From positions 18,602 to 82,601 of the IMG/VR virus record IMGVR_UViG_3300024999_000072: DNA of 64,000 bases; one strand, written 5' to 3'. The position numbers and the translations under genes are program-made. Positions 47,294 through 56,109 of the stretch are shown piece after piece. The notes under the pieces are model-generated. The model was given only the letters and a program-made list of their open reading frames with translations. It was not told the origin of the DNA and ran no database searches. Source of the stretch: a virus. Each line of letters opens with the position of its first letter. Position 1 is the first letter of the stretch.

Positions 47294-48178
47294 TTGCAAG
47301 TTGGACTAATAGATGTCGATTCAAAGATACCTAATTTAGCCTTAATGAAAATATCAGCATGGCATAAAACACTTGGTAACGCAGTGAAACTCTATGATCC
47401 CTTATACGACAAACCAGACATCATTTATGCCAGCAAGGTATTCTCATATACACCTGACTATCCGTATTTTCCTGATGGGGTAGAAGTTATCAAAGGTGGG
47501 TCTGGCTATGATGTTGATGGTCAAGAGCCGAGCAAGCTGAGTGTTGAAGTTGAGTCCATATGTCCAGACTACGCCCTTTATGACATGGATTACTCCATGG
47601 GGTTCCTGACAAGGGGTTGCATCAGAAGATGCTCCTGGTGCAGTGTGTGGAAGCGTGAAGGTCACATTAGACCAGGAGCCGACATTGAACAGTTCCTAAG
47701 ACACGGCAAAGCGGTACTGCTTGATAACAATGTGTTAGCTTGCGACTGGGGCATAAAGCAGATTGAGAAGATAGTCAGTTTAGGGATTAAGGTGGACTTT
47801 AACCAAGGATTGGACGCACGGCTTATTGATGACTCTGTTGCTAAACTATTATCAAAGGTCAAATGGTTGGAACCAGTGAGGCTTGCGTGTGATAGCAAAG
47901 AGATGATGCCTCACATTCAGAAAGCAGTTGAGACCCTTAGATGGCACAATGTAACCCCTAGTCGATACTCGTGCTATGTGTTAATCACTGAAGACATTCA
48001 GGATGCTGTGGATCGTATAAAGTTTCTTAAAGGTTTATACCTTGATCCATTCGCTCAACCGTTTATATCACCGATCTTGAGTGACAAGAAACCCACGAGC
48101 ACAATGGAAAAATTAGCGAGGTTCACCGATCGAAAACAAATTTTTAAAAGTACGACATGGGAAGAATATGTAGGCTAA
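47294..48178 (+). CDS. Radical SAM protein with N-terminal Rossmann-like domain
   Basis: A 294-residue protein. The N-terminal part (VGLIDVDSKIPNLALMKISA) resembles the B12-binding-type Rossmann fold of phage radical SAM proteins. The iron-sulphur Cys triad is Cys109, 113 and 116 (GCIRRCSWC). The C-terminal half carries SAM barrel strands (VDFNQGLDARL, RLACDSKEMM). TTG 47294 has AAGGTGGTAG upstream. The substrate is unknown. It lies between SSB and an ISL3 transposase. Confidence 0.82.
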   Translation: MQVGLIDVDSKIPNLALMKISAWHKTLGNAVKLYDPLYDKPDIIYASKVFSYTPDYPYFPDGVEVIKGGSGYDVDGQEPSKLSVEVESICPDYALYDMDYSMGFLTRGCIRRCSWCSVWKREGHIRPGADIEQFLRHGKAVLLDNNVLACDWGIKQIEKIVSLGIKVDFNQGLDARLIDDSVAKLLSKVKWLEPVRLACDSKEMMPHIQKAVETLRWHNVTPSRYSCYVLITEDIQDAVDRIKFLKGLYLDPFAQPFISPILSDKKPTSTMEKLARFTDRKQIFKSTTWEEYVG

Positions 48179-48286
48179 ATTGCCAAATTTCGTTTAGGTA
48201 AAACCTAGTTCGACACAATCACTGAATAATTGTATCCCTCCAAATCTATAATGCAAAAATTTATAGATTAGGGGTGCAAGAGTAAG

Positions 48287-49498
48287 GTGAAAAACGCATT
48301 AAATCTTCCAGGATATAGGGTTCTAGATTTCAAGCAAAACAAGTTCGATTACCTCTTCATAATCGAACCAGACGAAACACAAATACTAATCTGCACCCAT
48401 TGTGGAAGTATTGGTACTAAGTTCAAAAAGCATTCTGTGAGGCTCAGAGATGTTGTAGACCTACCGTCCCAGGGGAGAAGAGTTTTATTGAGAGTAAAGC
48501 ACCGCAGATATGAATGTACTGAGTGTGGTGCCACGTTCTACGAACTGCTAAACGGTATAGATTCCTTTGCTAAAATCACAAACCGACTTAGGGATTACAT
48601 CATGGACAAGGCGGTTAAAAGGACATACGAGGAGGTTGGTGAAGAAGTCGGACTTACTGGTCAATCGGTAAAGCGTCACTTTCAAGAAGTGATTGCTCAA
48701 GTAAGCGTAGGCAAAACATTGAAAGCTCCAAATGTACTTGGTATGGATGAAGTGCATGTCAGGGGAAGGGCAAGGGGCGTGTTTACAGACATCGAGAAAG
48801 GTAAGTTGATAGACATGCTACCCGATGACAACAAGCCGACCATGAAAGCCTTTATATTGAGCCTAGACGGCTATGAAAACATAAAGGCAGTAACTATGGA
48901 CATGAAGCCAGCGTACAGGCTTATAGTCGAGGATGTTCTTCCTAATGCAAAAGCGATAATTGATAGGTTTCATGTAATCCAAGCGGTCAGTAGGGTCCTT
49001 TCGTTGTACTTTAATGCCATCAAACGTAAAGCCACTAAAGAGGATAAGGAGTACCTATGGGGCATGAGGAAAATCCTTTTTATGGGCAAAGAGAAGTTAG
49101 TCGAAAAACAAATTGGCTTAAGAGACATTTGTTTCCTGAGATACCCTTTGTTAAAGACTGGATATTGGCTGAAAGAGGACTTAAGGGATGTATACAAGGC
49201 TACGAATGACATAGAGGCTAATGAACTGTTTTGGTACTGGGAAGAGAGTGTTCCAAAAGACTTAAAGCACTTTGTGAAGCTGAAGAACAAGGTAAACAGG
49301 TGCAAGAAAGAGATAATTAATTACTTCAGATTTCCCGAAGAAAGATATTCAAATGCTCTTACTGAAAGTCTTAACAGACCGACCAAAGATTTAGTTAGAA
49401 CTGGTAGGCGAAGCAATTTTGAGACCATCCGTGCAAAAGTTCTCAAAGGTCAATATGTTAAGAAAAAACCACCAATCGGTACACTTGGTTTCGACTAA
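48287..49498 (+). CDS. ISL3-family transposase
   Basis: A 403-residue transposase. An N-terminal Cys4 zinc finger (CTHCG, CTECG), an HTH, and a DDE catalytic core are present: Asp in LGMDEV, Asp in TMDMKPAY, Glu in NALTESLNR. The length and layout are typical for ISL3. GTG 48287 has GGGGTGC upstream. No clean inverted repeats or target duplications were found. The flanks hold only a loose match (TTTCG to TAAAACC near 48188 and 49490). Confidence 0.85.
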   Translation: MKNALNLPGYRVLDFKQNKFDYLFIIEPDETQILICTHCGSIGTKFKKHSVRLRDVVDLPSQGRRVLLRVKHRRYECTECGATFYELLNGIDSFAKITNRLRDYIMDKAVKRTYEEVGEEVGLTGQSVKRHFQEVIAQVSVGKTLKAPNVLGMDEVHVRGRARGVFTDIEKGKLIDMLPDDNKPTMKAFILSLDGYENIKAVTMDMKPAYRLIVEDVLPNAKAIIDRFHVIQAVSRVLSLYFNAIKRKATKEDKEYLWGMRKILFMGKEKLVEKQIGLRDICFLRYPLLKTGYWLKEDLRDVYKATNDIEANELFWYWEESVPKDLKHFVKLKNKVNRCKKEIINYFRFPEERYSNALTESLNRPTKDLVRTGRRSNFETIRAKVLKGQYVKKKPPIGTLGFD

Positions 49499-49524
49499 AA
49501 CCACATTTAATTGCTAAAAAAGGA

Positions 49525-50364
49525 GTGGTCGAAATAAATAAAATATCCACTACGAAAGTTGATTACCCTTATGTTTATGAACGGGATTCAAATTACGAGA
49601 ATGAAACTTATAACAAAGGTGTAATGCTCGACGAGTTTTACCTCAAAGATATTGATGGTGGAAGAGACGAAGTTAAAAGGATTGCGAAAGAACGTTATTG
49701 CGGAGAATCATCCAAAACCTTATCGTTTGCAAAACCAAAGAAGAAAGATGGAATTTACGCAATCGTTATGGATAGCAACAAGTTTTTCTATGACAGATTC
49801 TATGTCGCATTGGACACATATTGCTTCTGGCATGATTGCCACAAACCGATTAAAGGAAAGATGTCGGGATTTCCAAAAAGCCATATAGGAGGAGTGGGTG
49901 AAGGAGACGAGAAGGAATTTGCTCATTTCTGCTCCTATGAATGCAAGAGACATTCCGACAATGCGATTAGTCCTTTTAGCGAAGGAGAATTCCAACTTAA
50001 AGAAGCGGGTAGTAACGGAAATATCTATGGTTACATCTACCTCATTTATAATCGCTCAGAAAATACTTACTACATCGGCCAAACGAGGTTTATGCCGTTC
50101 TTTAGGTGGCAGGAACATATCAAAGATGGCGGAAAGGGCGATATTAAAGATTTAACCTTTAGTGTCTTGGCTGAGATAAGTCGTAATAAATCATCCGGAG
50201 ATACTGCAAATCAAGATTATCTGAACAGCATTGAAGCGTGGTGGATTGCAAAGTTTAAAGCGGAAGCGCACAAAGTCTTTAATATCACTAAGCCAAAAAT
50301 AACGATCGAGTACTTGAAAGATAGGTTTGACGAGATGGTTATTAGATCAAATACTTTATTTTGA
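49525..50364 (+). CDS. GIY-YIG nuclease-domain protein
   Basis: A 279-residue protein. Residues 165-230 carry a GIY-YIG-type start (GYIYLIYNRSENTYYIGQT, then RFMPFFRWQEHI), the fold of homing and repair nucleases. The N-terminal half has a CFWHDCHK and FCSYECKRH zinc-like Cys/His arrangement. The standard start GTG 49525 touches AAAGGAG. ATA 49534, 8 bases after it, may be the start. It is probably a homing endonuclease or a phage nuclease. Confidence 0.75.
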   Translation: MVEINKISTTKVDYPYVYERDSNYENETYNKGVMLDEFYLKDIDGGRDEVKRIAKERYCGESSKTLSFAKPKKKDGIYAIVMDSNKFFYDRFYVALDTYCFWHDCHKPIKGKMSGFPKSHIGGVGEGDEKEFAHFCSYECKRHSDNAISPFSEGEFQLKEAGSNGNIYGYIYLIYNRSENTYYIGQTRFMPFFRWQEHIKDGGKGDIKDLTFSVLAEISRNKSSGDTANQDYLNSIEAWWIAKFKAEAHKVFNITKPKITIEYLKDRFDEMVIRSNTLF

Positions 50365-50407
50365 GCTAAAATATCGCAACAGTCCCATTCTGGGGAGTTG
50401 AAAATTG

Positions 50408-50779
50408 ATGAGTTGGGATGAATGCAACGCATGTCTAAAGAATATCCAGCACGATGGAAAATGTTATGGAAAAGACGGCTCTATTCCGTGTTTAATCTAT
50501 GAACGCGATCCTCGCGGAGTTAGAAAATACATCGATAACATTAGATTCGACATTCCACTCCATGTAGATATTCCGGAAATAGGGAAGCCGAATACCGATT
50601 GGACATTGGATGGAATTAGTAAAACCCAAACCATCGTGAAGATTATTAAGGTCGAGTGGAATAAAAACGCCAAAGGATTACAAGGAGTTAGTTTTTGGGC
50701 AGATATTTGGTACTGGTCGGATGAAAACGGAGAGCTGCCGCCAAAGAAGCAGAAGTTGAGACTTGTCGACAGGAAGTAG
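50408..50779 (+). CDS. Hypothetical Cys-containing protein
   Basis: A 123-residue protein with CNACLKNIQHDGKCYG and a PCLIYERDP motif near the start, then beta strands (TQTIVKIIKVEW, VSFWADIWYW). ATG 50408 has GGGGAG upstream. No known function. Confidence 0.5.
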   Translation: MSWDECNACLKNIQHDGKCYGKDGSIPCLIYERDPRGVRKYIDNIRFDIPLHVDIPEIGKPNTDWTLDGISKTQTIVKIIKVEWNKNAKGLQGVSFWADIWYWSDENGELPPKKQKLRLVDRK

Positions 50780-50801
50780 ATAAACGGTAAATTAAGGAGG
50801 A

Positions 50802-51095
50802 GTGAATACGAGAAAGTTGATCGCATTATTAGCCATCTCGGTGTTTATACTTACTGGTTGTGGATCTAATCATGTCCAACCCGTACCACAACCAGTTGAG
50901 CAGGAAGACGATGATGAAATGGGCTGGTTCGCCGATGAGGTTCTGGACATGGACGATTGGGGAGAGAAAAAGAAGTCCAAGGTCAAGCCTGGGGTTGAGG
51001 TTGCAAAACCAAAAACTGAGGTTAAACCAAGTCCTAAGCCGAAGCCGAAACCGAAGATCGACGCTAAAAAGCAGAGCGCAAAGCAAAAAGCTTAG
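50802..51095 (+). CDS. Putative lipoprotein
   Basis: A 97-residue protein with a lipobox-type signal (RKLIALLAISVFILTGCGS), cleaved before Cys. The rest is acidic then Pro/Lys-rich (KPSPKPKPKPKID). GTG 50802 is only 1 base from AAGGAGG; ACG 50808, 7 bases away, may be the start. A lipoprotein could alter the cell surface during infection. Confidence 0.65.
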   Translation: MNTRKLIALLAISVFILTGCGSNHVQPVPQPVEQEDDDEMGWFADEVLDMDDWGEKKKSKVKPGVEVAKPKTEVKPSPKPKPKPKIDAKKQSAKQKA

Positions 51096-51112
51096 GAGAG
51101 GAGTTGGAATTG

Positions 51113-51517
51113 ATGGAAAACGGTGAAATCAAGTTTCGGGCTTGGTATTCAAGCGTAAAGAAAATGCGTCACTTCGCGAACGGCATGATTATAGCTGATG
51201 GACCAGATAGATACGGAATGTTCTTTCCTCTCACCGAAGGTAGCGTTTTCTTGAGCAAATGTGAAGTTATGCAATTTACAGGCCTCAAAGACTCCAAGCG
51301 AACCGAGGAATATCCCGAAGGTCAGGAGGTATACGCGGGAGATATCGTCAAAGCTTGGAAGCATAATGAAACTCCTTTTACCCATGAAATAAAGCATCGG
51401 AACGGCATTTTTTGGTTTGGAAACTGGAATTGGTCTGAATTCCAAAACATCTTCAGAAATATCGAAGTTATTGGGAATCGGTGGGGAAATCCAGAATTAA
51501 CGGAGGTGGCACAATGA
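51113..51517 (+). CDS. YopX-family phage protein
   Basis: A 134-residue protein. FRAWYSSVKKM and VMQFTGLKDSKRTEEYPEG followed by GDIVKAW are typical of the YopX family (named from SPbeta). The function is unknown. ATG 51113 has AGGAG upstream at a longer spacing. Confidence 0.8.
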   Translation: MENGEIKFRAWYSSVKKMRHFANGMIIADGPDRYGMFFPLTEGSVFLSKCEVMQFTGLKDSKRTEEYPEGQEVYAGDIVKAWKHNETPFTHEIKHRNGIFWFGNWNWSEFQNIFRNIEVIGNRWGNPELTEVAQ

Positions 51518-51981
51518 GCAAACTAAAACCATTAGTAACCGAAACCCCTGAAGGTAATTACCAAAACCTTCACAACATGACAGGCATTGACGCAAACAAG
51601 GAAGTATATCTTCGCGACTTTGATGGAAAAGGAAATATCAGCCTGGTTGAATACTGTCAGAAGGAATGCCAAGAGAAATGTGAATTTACTTCCGACACAT
51701 CAGCCGAAGAATTTGGAGAAGGTATGGATTGCGCTTGCCCTATAGCCCTGCTCTATCATATGGCTGTCGGTCATGCCGAACTCAGACATAGGCTAGGACA
51801 ATACGAGGCGACGGGATTAAGCCCGGAAGAGATTACCGGAAGAACCTGCGAGTACATCGAAGAAGATGATGAAACGTGGAATTGCTCCAAATGTCCTGCT
51901 AATTGGACATTTACCGACGGAGGTCCCGAGGATAACAAAGTAAACTATTGCCCGGAATGCGGAAGGAAGGTAGTTGCGTAG
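51514..51981 (+). CDS. Cys-rich phage protein
   Basis: A 155-residue protein. ATG 51514 has GGAGGTGGC upstream. Cys pairs (CQKECQEKCEF, CSKCPANW, YCPECGRK) suggest two zinc sites. ARLR-type phage motif (LRHRLGQYEATGLSPEEI) lies in the centre, a feature of many early phage proteins. Function unknown. Confidence 0.6.
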   Translation: MSKLKPLVTETPEGNYQNLHNMTGIDANKEVYLRDFDGKGNISLVEYCQKECQEKCEFTSDTSAEEFGEGMDCACPIALLYHMAVGHAELRHRLGQYEATGLSPEEITGRTCEYIEEDDETWNCSKCPANWTFTDGGPEDNKVNYCPECGRKVVA

Positions 51982-52013
51982 ATAAAACATGTCGAGGACG
52001 AAGAAGGAGAAAT

Positions 52014-52235
52014 ATGACGGGCGGAACGTTAATTTACAGATGCAGACTTTGTGGAGAACTAGAAGAATCAGATCATGCCCCTTGTGGAAATACGGCTCTT
52101 ATCTGCACGGTTCTCAATACACCAACTCCCGAAGATTGGGGACCTATGGTTCCTAAAATGCTAGGAATTCATACATGCGCAAACGGTTGTCTTGGTGTAA
52201 CTGATCTCGTAGGAGTAGAACTTGATGAATCATGA
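52014..52235 (+). CDS. Small zinc-finger protein
   Basis: A 73-residue protein starting MTGGTLIYRCRLCGELEE with CG and CANGC motifs. GAAGGAGAAAT lies upstream. It overlaps the VRR-NUC gene by 11 bases. Confidence 0.5.
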   Translation: MTGGTLIYRCRLCGELEESDHAPCGNTALICTVLNTPTPEDWGPMVPKMLGIHTCANGCLGVTDLVGVELDES

Positions 52236-52581
52236 AGAATCGGACCACCAAATTGCTCTATTCCAGTGGGCGGAATGGATGCGAAATAAACACCCTGAAC
52301 TCGCACTTCTCCACTCAATCCCAAACGGAGGAAAGAGAAACGTCATAGAAGCGGCGAGATTGAAACGGGAGGGAGCATTGGCAGGAGTGAGCGATATCTT
52401 CCTGCCGGTTGCTCGGGGCGGGTTTCATGGGTTATATATCGAATTGAAAGTCAAAGGTGGAAAACTTAGCACTGCACAAGAATGGTGGTTGTGGGAAGTT
52501 GAGTGTCAAGGGTATTGCGCAAAAGTTTGTTATGGATGGATTGAGGCAAAGGAAGTTATTGAGGGGTACCTTAAGGCTTGA
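52225..52581 (+). CDS. VRR-NUC domain nuclease
   Basis: A 118-residue protein that is almost only the VRR-NUC domain: ESDHQIALFQWAEW, HSIPNGGKRN, LKREGALAGVSDIFL and YIELKVKGG, the PD-(D/E)xK core with an ELK active site. This family cuts branched or looped DNA, as in phage recombination and resolution. ATG 52225 has GGAGTAG upstream. Confidence 0.9.
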   Translation: MNHEESDHQIALFQWAEWMRNKHPELALLHSIPNGGKRNVIEAARLKREGALAGVSDIFLPVARGGFHGLYIELKVKGGKLSTAQEWWLWEVECQGYCAKVCYGWIEAKEVIEGYLKA

Positions 52582-52598
52582 AATGGTGGGAAGAAAGT

Positions 52599-52937
52599 AT
52601 GAATGAATTTCAGAGAAGAGGATTGGTTTTAACAAAGGAACCAATCCCGACCGAAAAATACGAAATACCAAAAGACCTAATGATTGCAATATCGAACCTA
52701 ACCATGAACGGAACACAGTGGAAGATGTTGTGGAGCGTATTCGTAAATAATTATAACAACGCCTCAAGAGAGATGTCTTCCGATACAATGTCGGAAATCA
52801 CAGGCTATAGCAAGAGACACCTCCGGCAGGAAATGAAGAAACTTTTTGAAAGGAGAATTCTAACAGAGACGATCCGGCCAGGACCAAGGAACGCAAGAGT
52901 TATTAATATCAATAAAAACTATGCCGAATGGGAATGA
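52599..52937 (+). CDS. Winged-helix replication initiator-like protein
   Basis: A 112-residue protein with a winged-helix pattern (PKDLMIAISNLTMNGTQWKML, SSDTMSEITGYSKRHLRQEM, KKLFERRILTE), like the phage Rep_O/DnaD N-terminal type. ATG 52599 has GGGAAG upstream. It precedes the AAA ATPase gene, a usual initiator-loader order. Confidence 0.7.
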   Translation: MNEFQRRGLVLTKEPIPTEKYEIPKDLMIAISNLTMNGTQWKMLWSVFVNNYNNASREMSSDTMSEITGYSKRHLRQEMKKLFERRILTETIRPGPRNARVININKNYAEWE

Positions 52938-52987
52938 GGCCACAAGGAAGTTTGGATGGGAAAGTATTTAGAGACTGGAGGACGCGC

Positions 52988-53902
52988 ATGCCAAAAGTAG
53001 ATGATGTAGCCTATTTGGTACGAATGATTGGAAACAAATTTTACACACAGGCCAGAGATTTTGTGGGAAAAATGGCTGAGCAAGAACGTCAGAGCGGGCG
53101 AGAACAATCGGCAAAAAAACTAGAACAAGCCTTGATTAACTGGACAGACGCTAAACTTATTGAATTACCAAGTAACGTCCAAAAACTTGTATGGGCAGAG
53201 GAACCGAGATTTTTGCTTAGTGAGTTATATCTTGATAAGGAAGTATTTGGTGCTATTCAGTCGTTTTTACTGGATAGGATAAATATAGAGGCCCTTGAAG
53301 ATGCCGGACTAGCACCGCGTAACAGAATCCTACTCGCCGGACCACCAGGTAACGGAAAAACATCACTAGCCGAAGCGTTGGCGAATGAGCTTGAATTACC
53401 ATTCCTTTCGATCAAGCTTCACGAGACAATCGAAGGACATCTTGGGGAGACATCATCTAGGTTAGGAAGAATTTTTGAATACGCTAAGTTTAATAATTGC
53501 CTGATATTTCTAGATGAGCTGGATTGCTTAGGATCACAAAGGACTGTTGGAGCTGAAAACGCAGACAGGGAACGCAATTCAATTGTTAATACCTTACTTA
53601 CCAACTTAGACCGTATACCCGAAGGAAGTATAATCATCGGGGCTACAAACTTACAGGAAGCAATCGACGGAGCGTTAGAGCGTAGATTTAACCTTAAGTT
53701 GTGGTTAGGTAATCCGAGTGATGAGCAAATAAAGTTATTCGTCGGTTCATACCAACTGCAACACAGCGTAAGTTTGCCGGAGTTCTCAGGGTTATCAGGT
53801 AAGTCATGGTCAAGAGTGGCAGAGTTTTGTGTTAATTGTCACAGAGCGCTCGTTTTAGGTGATGAAAATGTTTGTCATGATGATTGGGTGGGGAGGAAGT
53901 AA
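52988..53902 (+). CDS. AAA ATPase (loader-like)
   Basis: A 304-residue AAA+ ATPase. Walker A is GPPGNGKTS (about 119-127), Walker B IFLDELDC (about 177-184), sensor 1 IIGATN and an ALERRFN arginine finger. The fold resembles spastin- or FtsH-type AAA modules, rather than DnaC. ATG 52988 has GGAGGACGC upstream. It may load a helicase or remodel an initiator. Confidence 0.82.
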   Translation: MPKVDDVAYLVRMIGNKFYTQARDFVGKMAEQERQSGREQSAKKLEQALINWTDAKLIELPSNVQKLVWAEEPRFLLSELYLDKEVFGAIQSFLLDRINIEALEDAGLAPRNRILLAGPPGNGKTSLAEALANELELPFLSIKLHETIEGHLGETSSRLGRIFEYAKFNNCLIFLDELDCLGSQRTVGAENADRERNSIVNTLLTNLDRIPEGSIIIGATNLQEAIDGALERRFNLKLWLGNPSDEQIKLFVGSYQLQHSVSLPEFSGLSGKSWSRVAEFCVNCHRALVLGDENVCHDDWVGRK

Positions 53903-54406
53903 ATGAAAACACATTATCTAAAAACAACGCCTGAATTTTTTCAAGACGTAAAATCGGGCGCGAAAATATTCGAAGTGAGGTTTAACGACCGCGATTATCA
54001 AGTTGGAGATACGGCAGTTTTGCAGGAGTGGTTGCCGCACAGCGAACAATATAGCGGCGATGAGATAACTAAAAAGATCACATATATCCTTGACGATAAG
54101 GTGTATTGCTCGCCAGGCTACGTGATTATGTCATTAGGAGAAATCGTGGGTGATGGCGAAAAAGTCGTTTTAGAAGTTGTCGAAGAACTCCAGAAAGCCA
54201 TAGAAGTCCATTCTTTATTTACATCTGCCCACCACGGATACGCTATCATTCTTGAAGAGTTAGATGAACTTTGGGATGAAATCAAGAAGAAAAAGTGTAA
54301 CCGTGATGTGAGAAACATGCGAGCAGAGGCTGTGCAGGTAGCGGCCATGGCGATTAAATTTATTATGTCGATGGATAATGACTGGAAAAACGAGGTAGCG
54401 AAATGA
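53903..54406 (+). CDS. DUF3850/ASCH-like domain fused to MazG-like domain
   Basis: A 167-residue protein. Residues 1-80 match the DUF3850 ASCH-like fold (HYLKTTPEFFQDVKSGAKIFE, VRFNDRDYQVGD). Residues 100-165 look like a MazG/phage NTP-pyrophosphatase (EELDELWDEIKKKK, RAEAVQVAAMAIKFI). The fusion would couple a nucleotide- or RNA-binding domain to NTP hydrolysis. GGGGAGGAAGTAA precedes ATG 53903. Confidence 0.72.
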   Translation: MKTHYLKTTPEFFQDVKSGAKIFEVRFNDRDYQVGDTAVLQEWLPHSEQYSGDEITKKITYILDDKVYCSPGYVIMSLGEIVGDGEKVVLEVVEELQKAIEVHSLFTSAHHGYAIILEELDELWDEIKKKKCNRDVRNMRAEAVQVAAMAIKFIMSMDNDWKNEVAK

Positions 54407-54618
54407 AAAATATGTTAGCCATAAACGGCAGTTATTGCACCGACCAAGACAAGGGATTAATACTCGGCAAACGCAACGATGCTGTAATCGTGGATAAGTC
54501 TGGATTAGTATCAACTCTCAGACTGTTGGCTGACCTGGTAGAGAATGACGAGTTTGAGCTGAAACGGCTTGAGGTAATCAAGCCTAAGCAAGGGGTGCTT
54601 TGTGATAAAAGAACCTAA
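54403..54618 (+). CDS. Small hypothetical protein
   Basis: A 71-residue protein, coupled by ATGA overlap. Strand-rich N-terminus and a helix (STLRLLADLVENDEFELKR). No family. Confidence 0.5.
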   Translation: MKNMLAINGSYCTDQDKGLILGKRNDAVIVDKSGLVSTLRLLADLVENDEFELKRLEVIKPKQGVLCDKRT

Positions 54619-54841
54619 CCGAACGCCAATAAACCAAGAAAAGGTGAAAGAAATACTGGCTAAAATGCCAATTCGAAAGGCATGTGCACTCTCAATGATT
54701 AGCGGCGGATCTATTCCGTGTAAAGAGGAAGGGTGCGCTTGGTGGGTATCTAGTACCGGGATGTGTGTAGTTAAGGATTTAGCGCATACTCTGAAGTTGA
54801 TCTTGGGAGGTAAGGTGAATGGCAAGAACGGCAACGCCTGA
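54602..54841 (+). CDS. Small Cys-containing protein
   Basis: A 79-residue protein starting with GTG 54602 after AAGGGG. The helix-rich start is followed by IPCKEEGCAWWVSSTGMC, a pattern of Cys/Trp clusters. It overlaps the next gene. Function unknown. Confidence 0.5.
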   Translation: MIKEPNRTPINQEKVKEILAKMPIRKACALSMISGGSIPCKEEGCAWWVSSTGMCVVKDLAHTLKLILGGKVNGKNGNA

Positions 54842-55112
54842 AAAATCGTTTATTGCAGTAACTACGCAGGGCAGTAATATTCGTCACTCAATTAAATTTA
54901 TCAACCAAAAAGGAACCTTCGTTTACTCGCCAACATGTGATTCGTGTCAGCATCAAGGTAATGTTCAGGATAATCTTGGTTACGCAATACTTAATCATAC
55001 GTGCGACCGTGACGAAGGGACTTGGAGAAAGCAAAAGAATTACAGTTATCTAGATCATAAGCCATGCAAGTTCTTTAAGCCCAAGGAGGTCCATCCTAAT
55101 GCCACCTTGTAA
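54819..55112 (+). CDS. Small Cys-containing protein
   Basis: A 97-residue protein with CDSCQHQGNVQDN and a later CDRDEGTWRKQ and PCKFFKPKE. GGGAGGTAAGG is near ATG 54819. A zinc site is likely. Confidence 0.5.
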   Translation: MARTATPEKSFIAVTTQGSNIRHSIKFINQKGTFVYSPTCDSCQHQGNVQDNLGYAILNHTCDRDEGTWRKQKNYSYLDHKPCKFFKPKEVHPNATL

Positions 55113-55230
55113 GTGCCTAACCTCCTGCAAGGGACAAGCTTGTGTATGCAATGACTGCAAAGCCAAGAAAGACTGCAAATATGTCTATACCGGGGATTGT
55201 CGGTTTATCGAGATTGGAGGATTGAAGTAG
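55099..55230 (+). CDS. Very small Cys-rich protein
   Basis: A 43-residue protein with nine Cys, including CKCLTSCKGQACVCNDCK. ATG 55099 lies 10 bases after AAGGAGG. It overlaps the end of the previous gene by 14 bases. One or two zinc sites are likely. Confidence 0.55.
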   Translation: MPPCKCLTSCKGQACVCNDCKAKKDCKYVYTGDCRFIEIGGLK

Positions 55231-55842
55231 ATGGCTGAAATTACCGTTAGTTTGACTGACGAGCAAGAGAAGTTCCTGAAACTGTTTGCATCAAAACAGT
55301 TCGAAGGTAGCCGAGATAACGTGGGTACCCACAATCCTTTGCATTTTGTTCAAACTCAAGGCGAGCGAGTTGTCGATCCTGATTATGACAATCCTGACAG
55401 GGTAAAATATGTCGTTACGGATGATGATTACAAGGAATACGAATCAGCTCAAGATCTAGTAAAAGGTTTCTGGGATAACTGTTCGAGCGAATGTCCTATT
55501 GAAATAGTTAGCTATGAGGAAGCGTATCGAGCAAAAGAATTCATCGGCGTTAATGGGGATGAACAAATAATCACGGATAAAGATGATTACTTAGAAGCTT
55601 ATGGGATTGATGAAAAGTCTTATAACAAAGTAAATACCTGTTACGAATACAGGACGGTGGCCGTGTTCTTCATTCTCGACGAAGCAAAGAAGTATCTCGA
55701 GTACCAAGGCCACAACCTTACCAATCCAAGGACATACACGGTTGGTGCTGGTTACGCCAACAAAGGTGAATATCATCACTTTTGGGAGTTGTTGTTTAGC
55801 ATGGGCAAGCAACTGAATGAAGCCTCTGAGACACCGAAATGA
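55231..55842 (+). CDS. Unknown early protein
   Basis: A 203-residue acidic protein with an amphipathic start (LTDEQEKFLKLFASKQFEG) and alpha/beta C-terminus. ATG 55231 follows the previous stop directly; GGAGG lies about 10 bases upstream. No family recognised. Confidence 0.5.
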   Translation: MAEITVSLTDEQEKFLKLFASKQFEGSRDNVGTHNPLHFVQTQGERVVDPDYDNPDRVKYVVTDDDYKEYESAQDLVKGFWDNCSSECPIEIVSYEEAYRAKEFIGVNGDEQIITDKDDYLEAYGIDEKSYNKVNTCYEYRTVAVFFILDEAKKYLEYQGHNLTNPRTYTVGAGYANKGEYHHFWELLFSMGKQLNEASETPK

Positions 55843-55928
55843 GCAACGAAGAAATCAAACGCCGGCTGAAAATCCTATGGGATAAATATATCCCTATGCC
55901 CGATGTAAACAGCCAAAAGAAGGTGTGA
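55839..55928 (+). CDS. 29-residue peptide gene
   Basis: ATGA overlap couples it to the previous gene. The peptide starts MSNEEIKRRLKILWDKYIP, an amphipathic basic helix. A small regulatory or structural peptide is possible. Confidence 0.4.
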   Translation: MSNEEIKRRLKILWDKYIPMPDVNSQKKV

Positions 55929-55930
55929 CG

Positions 55931-56104
55931 ATGAAGACCGTAACATACGATGGTGAGAGGTATACAGTCAGTGTTCCTCGACCTATCGGGGATGGATTGC
56001 ATACTTGCGACGCATGGAAGCAGAGGACGGGTAAGGAGATCAAGAGCGCTGACATGCTCGACAGGTTGGGGAAAGCTTGGTTTAAGGCGAATGGAAGGAG
56101 ATAA
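55931..56104 (+). CDS. Small hypothetical protein
   Basis: A 57-residue protein (starting MKTVTYDGERYTVSVPR). GAAGGTGTGACG precedes ATG 55931. The end is basic (FKANGRR). Family unknown. Confidence 0.5.
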   Translation: MKTVTYDGERYTVSVPRPIGDGLHTCDAWKQRTGKEIKSADMLDRLGKAWFKANGRR

Positions 56105-56109
56105 GGCGG

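Noticed and set aside
48179-49524. Precise boundaries for the insertion sequence
   Set aside because: No terminal inverted repeats or target duplication could be seen, so only the transposase gene is reported.
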